Source: Sinohyriopsis cumingii
Lineage: Eukaryota > Mollusca > Bivalvia > Unionida > Unionidae
DNA: 64,000 bases
Direction: 5' to 3'
Assembly: GCA_028554795.2 (NCBI GenBank)
Contig: CM068828.1
Coordinates: 18,995,936 to 19,059,935 of the forward strand
The notes beneath the pieces are model-generated. The model saw nothing but the letters and a program-made list of their open reading frames with translations, had not been told where the DNA came from and did not search any database. This document shows, piece after piece, positions 33,300 to 43,817 of this stretch. Position numbers and translations under genes: made by a program. Position 1 is the stretch's first letter. Each line of letters starts with the position of its first letter.

Positions 33300-33651
33300 C
33301 TGTTATGATGTTTCCAAAAGCTGAGTAGGGTTTTGATGACAGCCCACTGTCATTGGTTGAGTAGAGGTTTTGATGAAAGGTCCGCTGTCATGGTGTTCTT
33401 AGGTAGAGTAGGGGTTTTGATGACAGTCCACTGTCATTGGCTGAGTAGGGGTTTTGATGAAAGGTCCGCTGTCATTGGTTGAGTAGGGGTTTTGATGAAA
33501 GGTCCGCTGTCATGGTGTTCTTAGGTAGAGTAGGGGTTTTGATGACAGTCCACTGTCATTGGTTGGGTAGGGGTTTTGATGAAAGGTCCGCTGTCATTGG
33601 TTGAGTAGGGGTTTTGATGAAAGGGCCACTGTCATGGTATTCTTAGGTAGA
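33300..33651. repeat. Minisatellite, left part of a split array
   Basis: Units of TTGAGTAGGGGTTTTGATGA with AAGGTCCGCTGTCATTGG, in short (about 37-bp) and longer (with TGTTCTTAGGTAGAG) forms. The array continues at 35287 after an LTR insertion. Confidence 0.95.
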
Positions 33652-34328
33652 TAAGGCGTTCTACGAACGCTCTGTTATGAGTTGGGGGTGGGGTGCTCCC
33701 AATATTTATTTGAATTACTATGGAATTCCCACCCTGGCTCGTTTTTGTAGGAAGTGAAATTAGTGATAGAGAGAGGTAAAGCTCCGAGCCCCCAGTCAGC
33801 AATGCCGACAATTAAATTATTAAGAACACAAAGGTGAAATTCAAAAGAATAACAATTTAATACAATTTAAACGATATTAATTTCTCAACCAATCTTCTCC
33901 CTCTCGACCATGTAACAACCTATTTCATCACGTGATTATAGTGTGAGATGTCTTTCCCCTGTAATCGGTTTCTACTCATCTGTGCTCTACTCTGCTAATT
34001 CCTTTCCTCCTTCCGGCGTTCTCCGTACTGCGATTCTTCCTATCCTCTTCCCCTTTTGTCTCCTTTTCTCCTCCTCCTTCTCTCTCTCTCTCTTTCTCTA
34101 GCAGCTAGGCTTGTTCTCTGCCTACTGCCTTGTTCTATCCTGTCTCTCTGAGACTCGGGACTTGACTACCCGGTAGTTCTGTCCCCAAAAGCTTCCTGCG
34201 AAAAACACAAGGACGTTAGCACGTTTCGTTAGCCATCTCGCTCACACTAAATCAACAATCAATCATCAGATAGAGGCTATCTACATCTTCGGTTACGCAT
34301 TCGTGCACATCGAAAACCACACACGTTC

Positions 34329-34370
<42 letters not shown>

Positions 34371-35286
34371 CAATAAAGAGCGGTATTCTACTTATCATAC
34401 AGACATCACTAAATTGCGTCACATCAATATATTCTTAATCTCATTATTCTGAACAATATCACAACAATCAGACGCATTTCTGTACATTACACTCCCACAA
34501 GTGTACACAAATATTCAAATATCCATATTATTTAAATTTACACACTGCAACCATTTCCAAAGTTACAATTTAATTCAACAATTGCAAAATCTAGAATATC
34601 ACATAAATAAATACACTAGTTTACCACGAAGTAACCACATAGCGAATTACAATATTAATTCTGACTACGAGCTAGCAATCTACATAATCATAGCTCATTT
34701 CTCAAGTACGCATGTAAATTAAACAATACAAAGGTAATTCTACGTACTAACAATTCTAGTAACTAAATATACATACTGCACATAATTACAATTACAATTC
34801 CGTAACATTCTGCAACAATCGAGCAAATAACTCACTGACCTTTACGAAGCTTTCTGTCCTTGAATGTACCAAGGTTTCTTTTCCCGCCAATTCAAGAGTG
34901 GCTTCCTCGGAGTTATTGCTACAACTTTCCAGCACGATGCTTCACAATGACTAATTCGTTCCCAGCCTAAATGACTGTTAAATTCTGGTTCGAATTGATG
35001 GCCCCACCCTTCCTCAGTTCCGATTGGATATCAATTCTACCCCAGTCGGTCGAACTTAACAGACGAGCCTCAGGCCATCTGTCAAAGCGGGGAGATTTAT
35101 AACAGCATCGAGGGTCCTTTGTTCTTAGAACAAAGCTTCCAACGTCTGCATGTTAGTTTTGACACCTAACGATGTGGGCTCTTGTACAACACGAATCGCT
35201 ACGATAGAAGCAGGGTCTACCTACACATGGCGCCAACCCATTCCTTTGCTCCTGACTTACGTAATCGCGGGCAGGCAAACGTGACA
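33652..35286. mobile_element. Solo LTR of a Ty3/Gypsy-like family, with 5-bp target duplication
   Basis: About 1,635 bp inserted in the minisatellite. GTAGA is present at 33647-33651 and again at 35287-35291, as a 5-bp target-site duplication. The sequence is homologous along its length to 55395-57225: shared strings include TGCTCCCAATAT, AGCTCCGAGCCCCCAGTCAG, GAGACTCGGGACT, CACAAGGACG, CTGACCTTTACGAAGCTTT and the end AAACGTGACA. No coding sequence lies inside, so it is a solo LTR left by recombination. A poly-A run of about 37 nt lies at 34331-34367. Confidence 0.85.
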
Positions 35287-35650
35287 GTAGAGTAGGGGTT
35301 TTGATGACATTCCACTGTCATTGGTTGAGTAGGGGTTTTGATGAGAGTCCACTGTCATTGGTTGAGTAGGGGTGTTGATGAGAGTCCACTGTTATTGGTT
35401 AAGTATGGGTTTTGATGAAAGGTCCACTGTCATGGTGTTCTTAGGTAGAGATGGGGTTTTGATGACAGTCCACTGTCATTGGTTGCGTAGGGGTTTTGAT
35501 GAAAGGTCCACTGTCATGTTGTTCTTAGGTAGAGTAGGGGTTATGATGAAACGTCCACTGTCAATGGTTGAGTAGGGTTTTCAAAAAGTCCACTGTCATG
35601 GCGTTTCTTAGGTTAAGTACTAGTTTTGATGAAAGGTACACAGTCATTGT
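35287..35650. repeat. Minisatellite, right part of the split array
   Basis: Same units as 33300-33651 (GAGTAGGGGTTTTGATGA, GGTCCACTGTCAT), about ten copies becoming degenerate at the right. Confidence 0.95.
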
Positions 35651-36920
35651 GTTTCCCATGTTGATTAGTGGTTGTGGGGAAAGGTCCTTTGTTGAATGAT
35701 TTAGAAGAGTGCTTCATTGTAACTAGTGTGTTTACACATATTTCATAAGTCAGAAATTTAGGTCGTAAAACTTACATTTCCTATCGGACGACCTAACATA
35801 CCTTTTCATCAACAATTCGTTTGAAACGAACTGTCATTTGATATCGTTTTAAATCCACGAAGATTAATGTATGCAGGAAGTCAGATGTTAATTTTTTACC
35901 CTTCAGCAGATTTCTATGTTCACCAAATGTAGGTACCACACATATAATGAAACTCGATTGCTGTGTCATTTTTGCTAAGGATGCCCCAGATGCCGTTCGA
36001 TATACAGTTCTCAGTTCCATGCACTATCCACACGTGCAATCTTCGCCAATTTTTAAATTGTTTAAAATGAAGAATTTGAACTTCTTCGATCTCAGACACG
36101 TCTAGACCAATAGGTCTATTTTTTTATATCCTGAACACGGTCTGCAATTACCCATGCCTAGCAATAATGGACTTTATTTTTTTAAATTAAAAATAACCAA
36201 TATCAGTTTAACTAGATTAAGGTATTCAAACATAATGTTGATCATGTAAATACAGCGGCACTCGTTACTGTTAGATACGTAAGGTAAACCTATTAATAAC
36301 ATGCACCCCCTTATCCAAATCATCTTGCTATGTTCTAAATCTGATTCCTCTCTGATTCATTGTTAATTTTCTTTTACCGTCGGCACCTTCAGCCATTCAT
36401 AAATTATATCAACTTAAAGGACTTATCCCAAACTCTTTTGTTTCGTCTTATCTACTTTGATCCATTATTTCGGGTACACACTTCCTGCGTGTCACAAAGA
36501 AAATAGGCTACATTGGTTCTGATTAGTGTTAAGTGTAGATATTAATCTAGTTGTAATCCAAGGTAACAATAAAAATTAAATGTTGAATATTCATCGTCAA
36601 CATTTTTATGTTTGACATTTGCTTTCTAAAGAATCAACTTTGTTTTCTTTTGTGACAAACCCGTTACCTAGGTCTGTGATTTTTTTCTTCTTCATATCCC
36701 CGGCACATTTTATTGAGTGAGAATGTCTATCCGTCAGGTCACGCCCGTTCCGTCACGAATTTCGTTTCCACTAGTAAATGTTCAAGATTTTATTCGACAC
36801 AGAACTTTCGCTCCTATATACTGAAATAAGACTTCTTTAATTACACCATATTTTCAGGTGTACGATATTTTCAGGGGCATCCATGACATATGAACATATT
36901 TCTCGTTGTCACTAAATTAA
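35651..36920. other. Intergenic, nothing recognised
   Basis: No feature supported. Confidence 0.45.
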
Positions 36921-36924
36921 CTGG

Positions 36925-37385
36925 GTCAATCAGTTGTTGTTGCATCCTAGATTAACTTGGTCAATTAGTTGTTGTTATATCTTGCACTAACTGGGTCAAT
37001 CACCTGCTACTACATCCAATACTAACTGGGTTAATAAACTGTTATTACATCCTATACTAACAGGGTCAATCGATTAATTACATCCTTCAATTACTGGGTC
37101 AAGCAGCTGTTATTACATCCTATATTAACTTTGTCAATCGGTTGTTGTTACATTCTACACTAACTGGGTCAATCAACTGTTATTACGTCCTACACTAACT
37201 GGGTATATCAGCTGTTATTACATCGTATACTAACTGGGTCAGGCGGTTGTTATTCCATCCTACACAAACTGGGTTAATCATCTGTTATTACGTCCTATAC
37301 TAACTGGGTCAATCAACTGTTATTTTATTCTGCACTAATTGGGTCAATCAGTTGTCATTACATCCTAATGGAGTCACTAAGAAAA
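36925..37385. repeat. 35-bp minisatellite
   Basis: About 13 copies of ACTAACTGGGTCAATCAGTT plus GTTATTACATCCTAT. Confidence 0.95.
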
Positions 37386-37606
37386 TCATCTGTTTCCATC
37401 ATTTTTCCCTGGATATTTTACAACCTCTGAAAAATGTTACGTGTATTCAATCGACAACAACGACAGCCAGAAAATGCAATGTTCACTGAGCTCAGCCTCT
37501 TGGCTTTTGTGTAGGGTGAGGACACAAACACATTTGCTTAGGTCGGTTCTGGAATGATCACCTGTACTAAACATTCATGTCCTTTCATTAAAACATTCAT
37601 TAGAAA

Positions 37607-37906
37607 ATGCACCATAGACTATGCTTATGTCTGCGTTTTGTGTCAAAACCAAATGATCTGTGCATTTACAATCTGTTAGGCCGAAACTACGAGAACTACA
37701 GCAAACACCGCTCCATTGTACTGATTGTTTACAAACGTTATGCGTTTCTAAATTCAATGACTTTCTGCCAATACGAGGATCTATTCTACGTATCTAGACG
37801 GTTTGGGAGGTATGAAGGTGCTTACTCAGGTCTCTTTCTAAAGGTTAAAGTTGTTCGACCCGTATCGGAATTAGGCGAGGATGTTCCGAATGACTCCATC
37901 TATTGA
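37607..37906 (+). CDS. Open frame of unknown identity, possibly a terminal exon
   Basis: 99 codons, ending in TGA; the frame has balanced amino-acid use, several aromatics (CIYNLLGRNYENYSKHRSI, RYAFLNSMTFCQYEDLFYVS) and an even pattern of hydrophobic positions. A possible splice acceptor TTTCATT...TTCATTAG lies just before the ATG at 37607, so it might be the last exon of a longer gene. I do not recognise the family. It could equally be a relic of a mobile element or a chance frame. Confidence 0.3.
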   Translation: MHHRLCLCLRFVSKPNDLCIYNLLGRNYENYSKHRSIVLIVYKRYAFLNSMTFCQYEDLFYVSRRFGRYEGAYSGLFLKVKVVRPVSELGEDVPNDSIY

Positions 37907-38499
37907 GCAAGTCCATGACGCCAGAAATGTCGCTAGACTAATGCACAACTAAATGGATATTACAACATTCTTCCTGATTTTAACGTGAAAATTATTTTCC
38001 TTTATCTAGATGGTGTGAATTTGCATCCTTTGTTTTTGTTATTAAGTTTTAATTATCCTAGTCAACACTCGCAGTGCATTACCAGCCTCCATATGTTTGA
38101 TGGCATCTCATTTTTGTTTCACTTACTTGTTGCGCCAGGCACTGGTTTGCTTTCCATTGCATAGCAATGAAAGCCGAAGCTCGTCTGGGTGAAGCAGGGC
38201 AAGGACGCATGTTTGTTATTTCACAGGAGATCTTACAATGTATTTTTGGTTAATACAATTAGAAAGCAGCATAGGCAACCAACTCAAAGAGAACACACAA
38301 AAAATGGACTAATCTATATTCTTAAATATAAGACACTTAGAACGGTTATTTGAAAAGTTCTGAATATTTTGTTATAACCGTTTTGCTACTTACAATACAT
38401 TTAACGCCATTAAATAGACAAAATAGTTCTGCAGCACACCAGAGAATTATGCAGGTATATGCATGTGACGTAGCAAATGTAAGAACAGTGACCTAAAAA

Positions 38500-39560
38500 T
38501 GTCGGAGAAAAAGAACAATTTTGCTACTGACCAGGAGCATACTGTAAAATCTGGGCGCCCTCCTTCTGACTGATATCAAGGCCTACTTTGATCAAGTTTG
38601 CGGATGTAATTTTCGTTCATATCTTACAATTTTGATGTGGTTTAATAATAGGTCACAAATGTGTGAAATGTGACCTTCGTTCTGGATGACCGTCGTCTGA
38701 GATTGGGGAGTGGGATGTGACGGTATTGATAGGAGTAATTTATGAAGATGTTCGATACGCAGAGGAAGATATTTTTTTTATTAACTCTGACATTAATTCT
38801 TAGCTGTTTTTAATATATTGAACATTAATATGAAGTTTAGAGAGGACTGTGCAAGGTGGATTCCGCATTTGCTGACTATTAAAAAAAAAGGACTCGGGAT
38901 GAAATTGCAATAAAGCAACTATCCGAACATGAAAAGAGTAACCTTTAACGTTTTGGAATAAGATAATCATCGGTGATGAAATATGGATTTACGTTTCTGA
39001 AGCCGACTCAAGAGAAGTAAATAAAATCTGGATTGAAGAAAACTAGAAGACCACATACCGCTCGACGTAGTAGGACTTTATTTTTACACGCATTACTTTT
39101 TCGATGCAAAAGGTCCTGTCGTCTGAGTACCTCTATACATGACTCGGCTAGTGTCACGTGGGTACCTATACATGACTCGGCTAGTGTCACTGGATATCTA
39201 TATGCCTCCAATGTGTTGCCAAAAGGTGTCGAACACTACCGAGCCATCCCTGTAAGCGCCGATTCCGAAGGCATCCAGCTACTACATGACAATGCACCGG
39301 AGCATAAATCTGCTGTCTTGACAGACTAATCCGCTGTCACAGACTAATCCGCTGTCCTGACAGACTTCCTGAAGAAGCGCAGTATCCAAACTTTGCCACA
39401 TCCTCCAGAAAGCCCTGCGTTAACTCCAATTGAAGTTTGACTGAATCCCATTATCGATGATTCGCTGAGGGTAAACGATTTGAAAGTCGCCACGAGGTTG
39501 GAAATCCAGTTTTCAAGTGTATGAAGAACATATCAAAAAGTGAATACTTAAAGAAGCGAA
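38500..39560 (+). pseudogene. Mariner (Tc1/mariner superfamily) transposase relic
   Basis: Fragments in several frames follow transposase order. GDEIWIYVSEADSREVNKIW at about 38970-39030 matches the first catalytic Asp region; YFFDAKGPV-like sequence follows; LLHDNAPEHKSA at about 39280-39320 carries the second Asp; KKRSIQTLPHPPESPALTP at about 39375-39430 is the segment before the third acidic residue. Frameshifts, stops and local duplications (GACTCGGCTAGTGTCAC twice near 39140 and 39175; an AATCCGCTGTC doublet near 39330) show that it is dead. Terminal repeats were not found. Confidence 0.82.
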
Positions 39561-39824
39561 ACCAGCAAGTTTAGTAAATAAATAATGTTTTCCCTAGAAT
39601 GCAAAGGGACAATTCAAAAGACACGTACAGTATTGTTAATTAAATCCCAAATAATCCTAAAAAATGTATTACCTAGACTCCTTTATATACAGACTGTCAC
39701 GTGACATCCATTATCTGGAAAACTAATAAGTTCTAATGGAAAATTCCATCAAACTGTAAACAAGTTAAGGCCTTGTACTTACACTTTAATCAACATATTG
39801 TATACAACTTATAATCATGACAAA

Positions 39825-39945
39825 ATCAGGCAGACAAATCATGACAATAGTTAGGTAGACAAATCATGACAATAGTTAGGTAGACAAATCATGACAAAAT
39901 CAGGCAGACAAGTCATGACAATAGTTAGGTAGACAAAAACTCTGC
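39825..39945. repeat. Tandem repeat, about 29-bp units
   Basis: AGGTAGACAAATCATGACAA alternates with TAGTT or AATCAGGC, four to five copies. Confidence 0.88.
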
Positions 39946-40196
39946 CCTCAGTCACGAACAAAGGTCATGCACTCAATATAAATTAAATATACTTAGCAAT
40001 ACAAAATGACATTTAATAATTGGATTGTCAGACCGAGAAAGTCTGTGCAGATGCATGATTAATACTAAAAGGGGATGCATTGACGTGCTATGCACTAATA
40101 AACATATGGTTGCATAATGCAATAATATTACAACGGAATGCAGTGACGTACTGTACACTAATTAATCACTTTGTATAGCACTATATTATTTAATTA

Positions 40197-40415
40197 TTGC
40201 TTCAAACGGGCAAAGACATTTTGTGCCGACGAGAAACACCTATAAATTCCCTGGGCGCTGCCAAGTCAGGCATTCCTGCTTCCCTGACGCGACAGCAAGG
40301 ACAAGGCAGAAAGAGACGACGAAGAAAACATCCCTTCAGAAACCTTCATACTCATAAAGCTAGAAAGACTAAGAAAAGAAGAACCGTCCGAGACTTAGAT
40401 GTTTTTGATTATTAA
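40197..40415 (+). pseudogene. Highly basic small protein of the Polinton block
   Basis: 72 codons with a lysine/arginine-rich centre (GQGRKRRRRKHPFRN, KARKTKKRRTVRD) and an acidic end DLDVFDY. There is no ATG; the frame opens right after a TAA, so the N-terminus is lost or decayed. It ends 20 bp before the capsid ATG, which suggests one transcription unit. Small polycationic proteins that compact DNA in the virion are common in related viruses, and such a role is inference. Confidence 0.5.
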
Positions 40416-40435
40416 AAAAATAAGAAACAAAAAAA

Positions 40436-41672
40436 ATGATGCACCGAGAGTCCTGCGCCCGTTCCAGACTGGATCTGTTTGCCATGCCACCCACCATGAT
40501 GGCGATGCAAGAATCTCAATGGGGTCGAATTTCATCCCTTCTCCTCTTCGACGGATTAAGCTCCTATCGAATTTGAAATCAAAGGACAGCCCGAAGATTA
40601 CATCGATCTGAATAGCAATTAATTGTACTTGAAAGTGAAAGTGATTAAAATGGGTGACAATCCCAATCTAGTTGTCACATCCAGAGTAGCTCCCGTCAAC
40701 AATTGTATGCATTCCTTGTTAAGCTCAGTGGATCTGTACTTGAATAACAAACCGGTCAGCAGCAGCATGGATACTTACCCTTATCGAGCGTACCTGGAAA
40801 ATTTATTGACGTGCGGAAAAGAAGCCAAAAGCTCCCATCTAGATGCCTGCGTAGTATGGAAACCCGACGCAATAGGCACCAAGTTCGACAGCACTACAAT
40901 TGAGGGGGCCAAGCAAAATTTATCGGGATTTATAGAACGACGAAAAACAATCATAACCAAAAATAGTTTAGAACTGATGAATCGTTTGCATTTGGACATG
41001 TGGTTGCAAGAAAAGTATTTGCTGAACGGTGTTGATGTCCGCTTGAGACTGAATCTCAGCAGTGCTGCTTTCCGTTTGATGGCTAATGCTCTCGAGTACA
41101 AAACTGTCATCCAAGAAGCCAAGTATCCGATACGACGAGTGGAAGTAAAAACCTTCACCATCCCCGCTAACCAGAAATTCATGATCGAAGATGATCTGTT
41201 CCAAGGACAGTTACCCAAACGTTTAACCCTTGGTATCGTTGAGAATGCAGCATTCAACGGAGCCGCAAATAAAAATCCTTTCGACTTTCAGCACTTTGGT
41301 GTGTCAAAGATCGAAGTCAGTCGCGATAGCAAGACCCTGTGTACCAGACCTTTCGAACCTAAGTTTGGGGACGAGAAGAATTACTTGAGGTGGTACCTAT
41401 TATTGCACGAAGCCACCGGGCAGTTAGGAACCAACACCAGTCATGGTATTACGTACGAATATTATGCAGGAGTCTATGCTTTGTGGGATTTTGATTTCAC
41501 TCCAGACCAATTCAGCGACGAGTGACGTTTCCACCCTATAAAATCAGGCCAAATTCGTGTGCAACTTCAGTTGGCAGAGCGAGAATCTGATGTAACGGTA
41601 AACATTATCTTGTATGCCGAATTTGATAATACCATAGAACGTAACAGTTTGAGACAAGTCATTCTAGACTAG
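40436..41672 (+). pseudogene. Polinton major capsid protein (double jelly-roll type), broken
   Basis: The ATG at 40436 opens a frame that reads LDLFAMPPTMM then shifts by one base near 40525. The remainder continues in the next frame, with in-frame stops at about 40554-40556, TAA 40620-40622 and TGA 41523-41525, ending at TAG 41670-41672. The long open part (40623-41522) contains VAPVNNCMHSLLSSVDLYLN near its start, a region shared by Polinton capsid proteins often annotated as F54H12.2-like, and ends in an aromatic-rich GITYEYYAGVYALWDFDFTP. About 410 residues in all, close to the family size. Assignment to the major rather than a minor capsid protein is less sure. One frameshift and three stops make it non-functional as a whole. 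Confidence 0.72.
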
Positions 41673-41680
41673 TAGAAGCT

Positions 41681-42180
41681 ATGGAAGACTGTAATCCATC
41701 TTTGAATGGTGGAGAATCCATGGAAATGGCATGGGAGGAGACCATGGAAACAGAACCCCAAGACAAAGACGAAAAAGGACATGGTGATGAGTCCAGATAG
41801 CCAGAACAAGAACTACATTTATTCTTCTGTTTTGCCAAACACCTGGCTGAAAAAATTACGCATTTGGTCAAGATTGCTATGGATTTCAAAACTATCATAC
41901 CAGTCAAATTCAACACAATAAATGTATGATGTTGAGTCAGGAAGAAAAATTGGACGAATATCTGGAAGAAGCTTGGAGTCTCATCTCGGCAGAAGCCGTG
42001 TTGCATCAGTGGTATAAAGACTTGGGTGAACATTCCTTTCCTCCACTGATCACTCTAGAGATCCATCACATCGAAGCTCTCTTTGCTCAGAGTGCAGAGG
42101 CGAAACGAAGAAACCGTTACTTGTCAGACAATTTAAAGCAAAACGTCAGGATCGAATTGATCACTTATCATTACCTCTAA
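41681..42180 (+). pseudogene. Acidic protein of unknown function, broken
   Basis: The ATG at 41681 lies 8 bp after the capsid stop. The first 39 codons are acidic (MEMAWEETMETEPQDKDEK) and end at TAG 41798-41800; the same frame then continues with PEQELHLFFCFAKHLAEKI to a TGA near 41929. A second frame, 41926-42180, reads EEKLDEYLEEAWSLISAEAV and ends NVRIELITYHYL. The two parts probably formed one gene joined by a frameshift. The helical, charged character gives no clear family. It is in the same frame as the protease that follows. Confidence 0.45.
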
Positions 42181-42621
42181 AAAAAAAAACAAAAAAAAAA
42201 GCAAAACAACACAAAAATAGATACCTGGGAGTTTTATTACCTTTTGAACCACAGTTCGTACACTGCTTCTCGGAATCCTGTCGTGTGCACTAAAGATGAA
42301 CTGCCTCATCGCAAACCTCAAGACCATCAAGCTTGTGTCATCAACACGGACGACAGTCATTTCCCAGGAACCCACTTTGCAGCCGTCTACTTTCCCCGTG
42401 ATGGTTGTGTGGAGTATTTAGATTCATATGGGTTGCCCCCACTGGAAGACGATATCATCGACTTTATGAGAAGAAATGCCCAGACGACACGATTCAATAA
42501 TGTGAAATTACAAGGCACAGATTCCATGGTATGCGGACAATATTGTTTGTATTTCCTTCATCAACGCAGTCTTGGATATTCTTTAGAACATTTAGAGACT
42601 TATTTTAATCGTCACTCGTGA
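42181..42621 (+). CDS. Adenovirus-type cysteine protease (adenain/Ulp1-like)
   Basis: The conserved core starts at about 42220 (DTWEFYYLLNHSSY). The catalytic set is visible in order: His in PGTHFAAVYF, Asp in VEYLDSYGLPP 16 residues later, Gln in KLQGTD and Cys in MVCGQYCLYFL 7 residues after that Gln. This spacing fits the adenain family, which matures capsid proteins in the virion of Polintons and adenoviruses. The core is intact to the TGA, but there is no ATG before it: the frame opens after a TAA and an A-rich stretch. The N-terminus may come from the upstream frame or be lost. No deleterious change is seen in the core itself. Confidence 0.8.
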   Translation, partial: KKKQKKKQNNTKIDTWEFYYLLNHSSYTASRNPVVCTKDELPHRKPQDHQACVINTDDSHFPGTHFAAVYFPRDGCVEYLDSYGLPPLEDDIIDFMRRNAQTTRFNNVKLQGTDSMVCGQYCLYFLHQRSLGYSLEHLETYFNRHS

Positions 42622-42848
42622 CAAAGTAGATTGGTGGTTTTGTGACCTTTCTGGTTATCTTTTGTCTTTAGCTAGGAAACGTAGTGTACATCAATGACAC
42701 AATGACTTATAACAGTGGAAGTCAAGCTTCACTTCACGTTGTCTACCTGGTCCAAAATAGATCGTTATTTGAACAAAACGTTTGTTAGTTTATAGCATTG
42801 TTAATTTAAAAATTTGTTCATTGTTGATTGTTAGTTGTTAGTTATTTG

Positions 42849-42854
42849 AATAAA
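42849..42854 (+). promoter_or_regulatory. Candidate polyadenylation signal
   Basis: AATAAA about 230 nt after the protease stop, followed by TTGTGTTTTG; could end the capsid-protease transcript. Confidence 0.4.
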
Positions 42855-42989
42855 AATGTTGTGTTTTGAAAAAATGCGTCTGCCGTTTGTTTCCCGTTTT
42901 TATGATGAACGATGCTCTCTCTATCCCTTTCCCTCAAATCAAACTATCCTAAAGTTCCGACTCTAAAAGTGTAGGGATGGTTTCGATCG

Positions 42990-43040
42990 CGTCCGCGCTT
43001 GAACAATATAAAGTGGTCTCTAGTCTGACCATCCATTAGT
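42990..43040 (+). promoter_or_regulatory. Core promoter of small gene 1 (TATA module)
   Basis: GTCCGCGCTTGAACAATATA with the TATAAA at 43007-43012 and an initiator-like CTGACCATCCATT about 20-25 bp downstream. The same arrangement is present before genes 2 and 3. Confidence 0.65.
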
Positions 43041-43054
43041 TGACTCATCCTCCT

Positions 43055-43411
43055 ATGAAGATGTGCTCAAGACTAGCCAATCTAAACGAAGCTTACATGA
43101 ATTTATGTCGTGTCAGGCAAAGCCTGATACCGAAGCCTGCAGAGATAGCCAATGTCAGAATGTCAAAAATGACTGTAGACCTGATAGAAGAGCTCTTCAG
43201 AGAGCAAATCAAGAAGGAGAAAGAAGAATGGACGGAGAAGTACAGACTTCAGAAACAACAGAGAGAGCAGAGAGAGCATCAGCAACAACAACAACTGCAG
43301 GAACCAGACAAAGGTTTTGTCGACTGCCGCGTAGACACCAAAGAGTTTTTCTTCTCCTTCCGAAGAAGCAGACCCTATCATGTGGGACGGGAACGCAGTC
43401 TTGGGCAATAA
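43055..43411 (+). CDS. Small gene 1: charged, glutamine-rich coiled-coil protein
   Basis: 118 codons from the ATG 48 bp after the TATA start. The N-terminal third is weakly hydrophobic helix (LANLNEAYMNLCRVRQ); residues about 38-85 form a strongly charged heptad-like helix (LIEELFREQIKKEKEEWTEK) passing into a Q/E/R-rich stretch; the C-terminus is basic (SFRRSRPYHVGRERSLGQ). The frame is intact. The TAA overlaps an AATAAA (43407-43412), and a histone-type stem-loop follows 32 nt later. It is not a histone, and I do not recognise the family. It shares layout with genes 2 and 3, so it may belong to a paralogous set. Confidence 0.62.
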   Translation: MKMCSRLANLNEAYMNLCRVRQSLIPKPAEIANVRMSKMTVDLIEELFREQIKKEKEEWTEKYRLQKQQREQREHQQQQQLQEPDKGFVDCRVDTKEFFFSFRRSRPYHVGRERSLGQ

Positions 43412-43443
43412 AAGATTGCCATCACTTCTCATCCACAAAATAC

Positions 43444-43479
43444 AGCCTTTTCAGTGCTACCCAGTACTCTAGAAAAGAG
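43444..43479 (+). terminator. Histone-type 3' end element, gene 1
   Basis: AGCCT-TTTC-AGTGCT (43444-43458) can pair as five base pairs with one bulged T, and is followed by ACCCA and then AAAAGAG at 43473-43479. The arrangement is that of a replication-dependent histone mRNA stem-loop plus purine-rich downstream element. One base seems lost from the left arm. Confidence 0.6.
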
Positions 43480-43734
43480 ATACTAATTCAATTGCCTTAG
43501 GTATGTTAGTAAGTTAAAAACTAGAAGTGTGCCTATAATCACTTCTTTTGTTTGACTTTGTTAGAAGTGTGTCGATAAGCACTTCGTTTTCAGTAACTTG
43601 TCAAATAGGCAGTGAGTTTTTGATAGTAGTTAGGGTCTGAAGGTAAAAAGTGAGTGAGTGTTTCTTTTAAGTCCGCGTGATATATGTTTATTGGGGTAAT
43701 TATATAGACAATTTAAGTTTTAGTGACGGGATGT

Positions 43735-43795
43735 TTTCCTTCACGTCCGTGCTTGAGAAATATAAATAAGCACTCATCAGTCTGGCTACCCATTT
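43735..43795 (+). promoter_or_regulatory. Core promoter of small gene 2 (TATA module)
   Basis: TTTTCCTTCACGTCCGTGCT then TGAGAAATATAAATAAG with the TATA box at 43761-43768; an initiator-like CAGTCTGGCTACCCATT follows about 15 bp later. Very similar to the modules at 42990 and 44975. Confidence 0.68.
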
Positions 43796-43817
43796 TCAAC
43801 GAGACAACTAAAAGACG

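Noticed and set aside
40781..41257. 158-codon minus-strand ORF opposite the capsid gene
   Set aside because: It is an antisense shadow of a well-supported coding region on the plus strand.
43055..43411. Gene 1 as a true core or linker histone
   Set aside because: No histone-fold motif is visible and the composition (Glu/Gln-rich) is unlike histones; only the 3' end is histone-like.
43444..43458. Stem-loops as bacterial-type rho-independent terminators
   Set aside because: No T-run follows, the context is eukaryotic, and the flanks and downstream purines match the histone arrangement instead.
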